Positions 6,370 to 6,376 of a stretch of 6,376 nt of DNA are shown here, piece by piece. The stretch comes from Bacteroidota bacterium (GTDB lineage Bacteria; Bacteroidota; Ignavibacteria; Kapaibacteriales; UBA2268). The notes beneath the pieces are model-generated. The model did not search any database. It was not told the DNA's origin and saw only the letters and a program-made list of their open reading frames with translations. How positions within the stretch are numbered: position 1 is the first letter of the stretch; every line of letters begins with the position of its first letter. The translations under genes were made by a program, and so were the position numbers. The stretch is taken from assembly GCA_017428585.1 (NCBI GenBank), contig JAFRQN010000037.1, forward strand, positions 1 through 6,376. Direction: 5' to 3'.

Positions 6370-6376
6370 ATATAAA

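Noticed and set aside
1..6376. CRISPR arrays, tRNA or rRNA genes, insertion sequences, phage att sites
   Set aside because: No spaced direct repeats, cloverleaf-like segments, transposase motifs or flanking terminal repeats were seen when reading both strands.

Overview
The window is about 30% G+C by rough line counts. Its gene content points to a Gram-negative bacterium of the Bacteroidota/FCB group. It has a compact TonB-dependent receptor with an N-terminal carboxypeptidase-regulatory-like domain, a Kdo-pathway sugar-phosphate isomerase, a Bacteroidota-type DUF1015 protein, and mostly AT-rich leaders without Shine-Dalgarno sequences. Two TAnnTTTG motifs, the Bacteroidota -7 consensus, lie in the one divergent intergenic region. 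A closer placement (Bacteroidales, Ignavibacteria or another lineage) cannot be made from this sequence alone.

Layout. Positions 1-3797 carry three genes on the minus strand, transcribed right to left. These are a TonB-dependent outer-membrane receptor (GTG start at 3797), then kdsD (arabinose-5-phosphate isomerase, SIS plus two CBS domains), then the N-terminal 173 codons of a gene that runs off the left edge. Gaps are 29 and 22 bp with no terminator between, so they could be one transcript. The edge gene has a D...ExK...QxxxY pattern of a PD-(D/E)xK nuclease and looks like the start of a large restriction-modification polypeptide. Positions 3798-3920 are a very AT-rich divergent promoter region. 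Positions 3921-5050 hold a plus-strand pair: panD (aspartate 1-decarboxylase) and a stand-alone GlmU-type uridylyltransferase domain. A strong hairpin with A- and T-tracts on either side (5062-5097) serves as a terminator for both strands. Positions 5118-6359 hold a complete minus-strand DUF1015 gene with a clear Shine-Dalgarno at the right edge.

How the genes fit together. KdsD supplies arabinose-5-phosphate for Kdo, and the GlmU-like enzyme probably makes UDP-GlcNAc. Both feed lipopolysaccharide, and the receptor sits in the outer membrane that contains it. PanD makes beta-alanine for pantothenate and CoA. DUF1015 is of unknown function; in related genomes it is often found with serine-biosynthesis genes, which would lie off the right edge here.

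Most of the window is ordinary core genome. I see no clear new system. The items most worth following up are the truncated nuclease-like gene at the left edge, the DGHHR motif in DUF1015, the single-domain GlmU and the four-cysteine run in KdsD.
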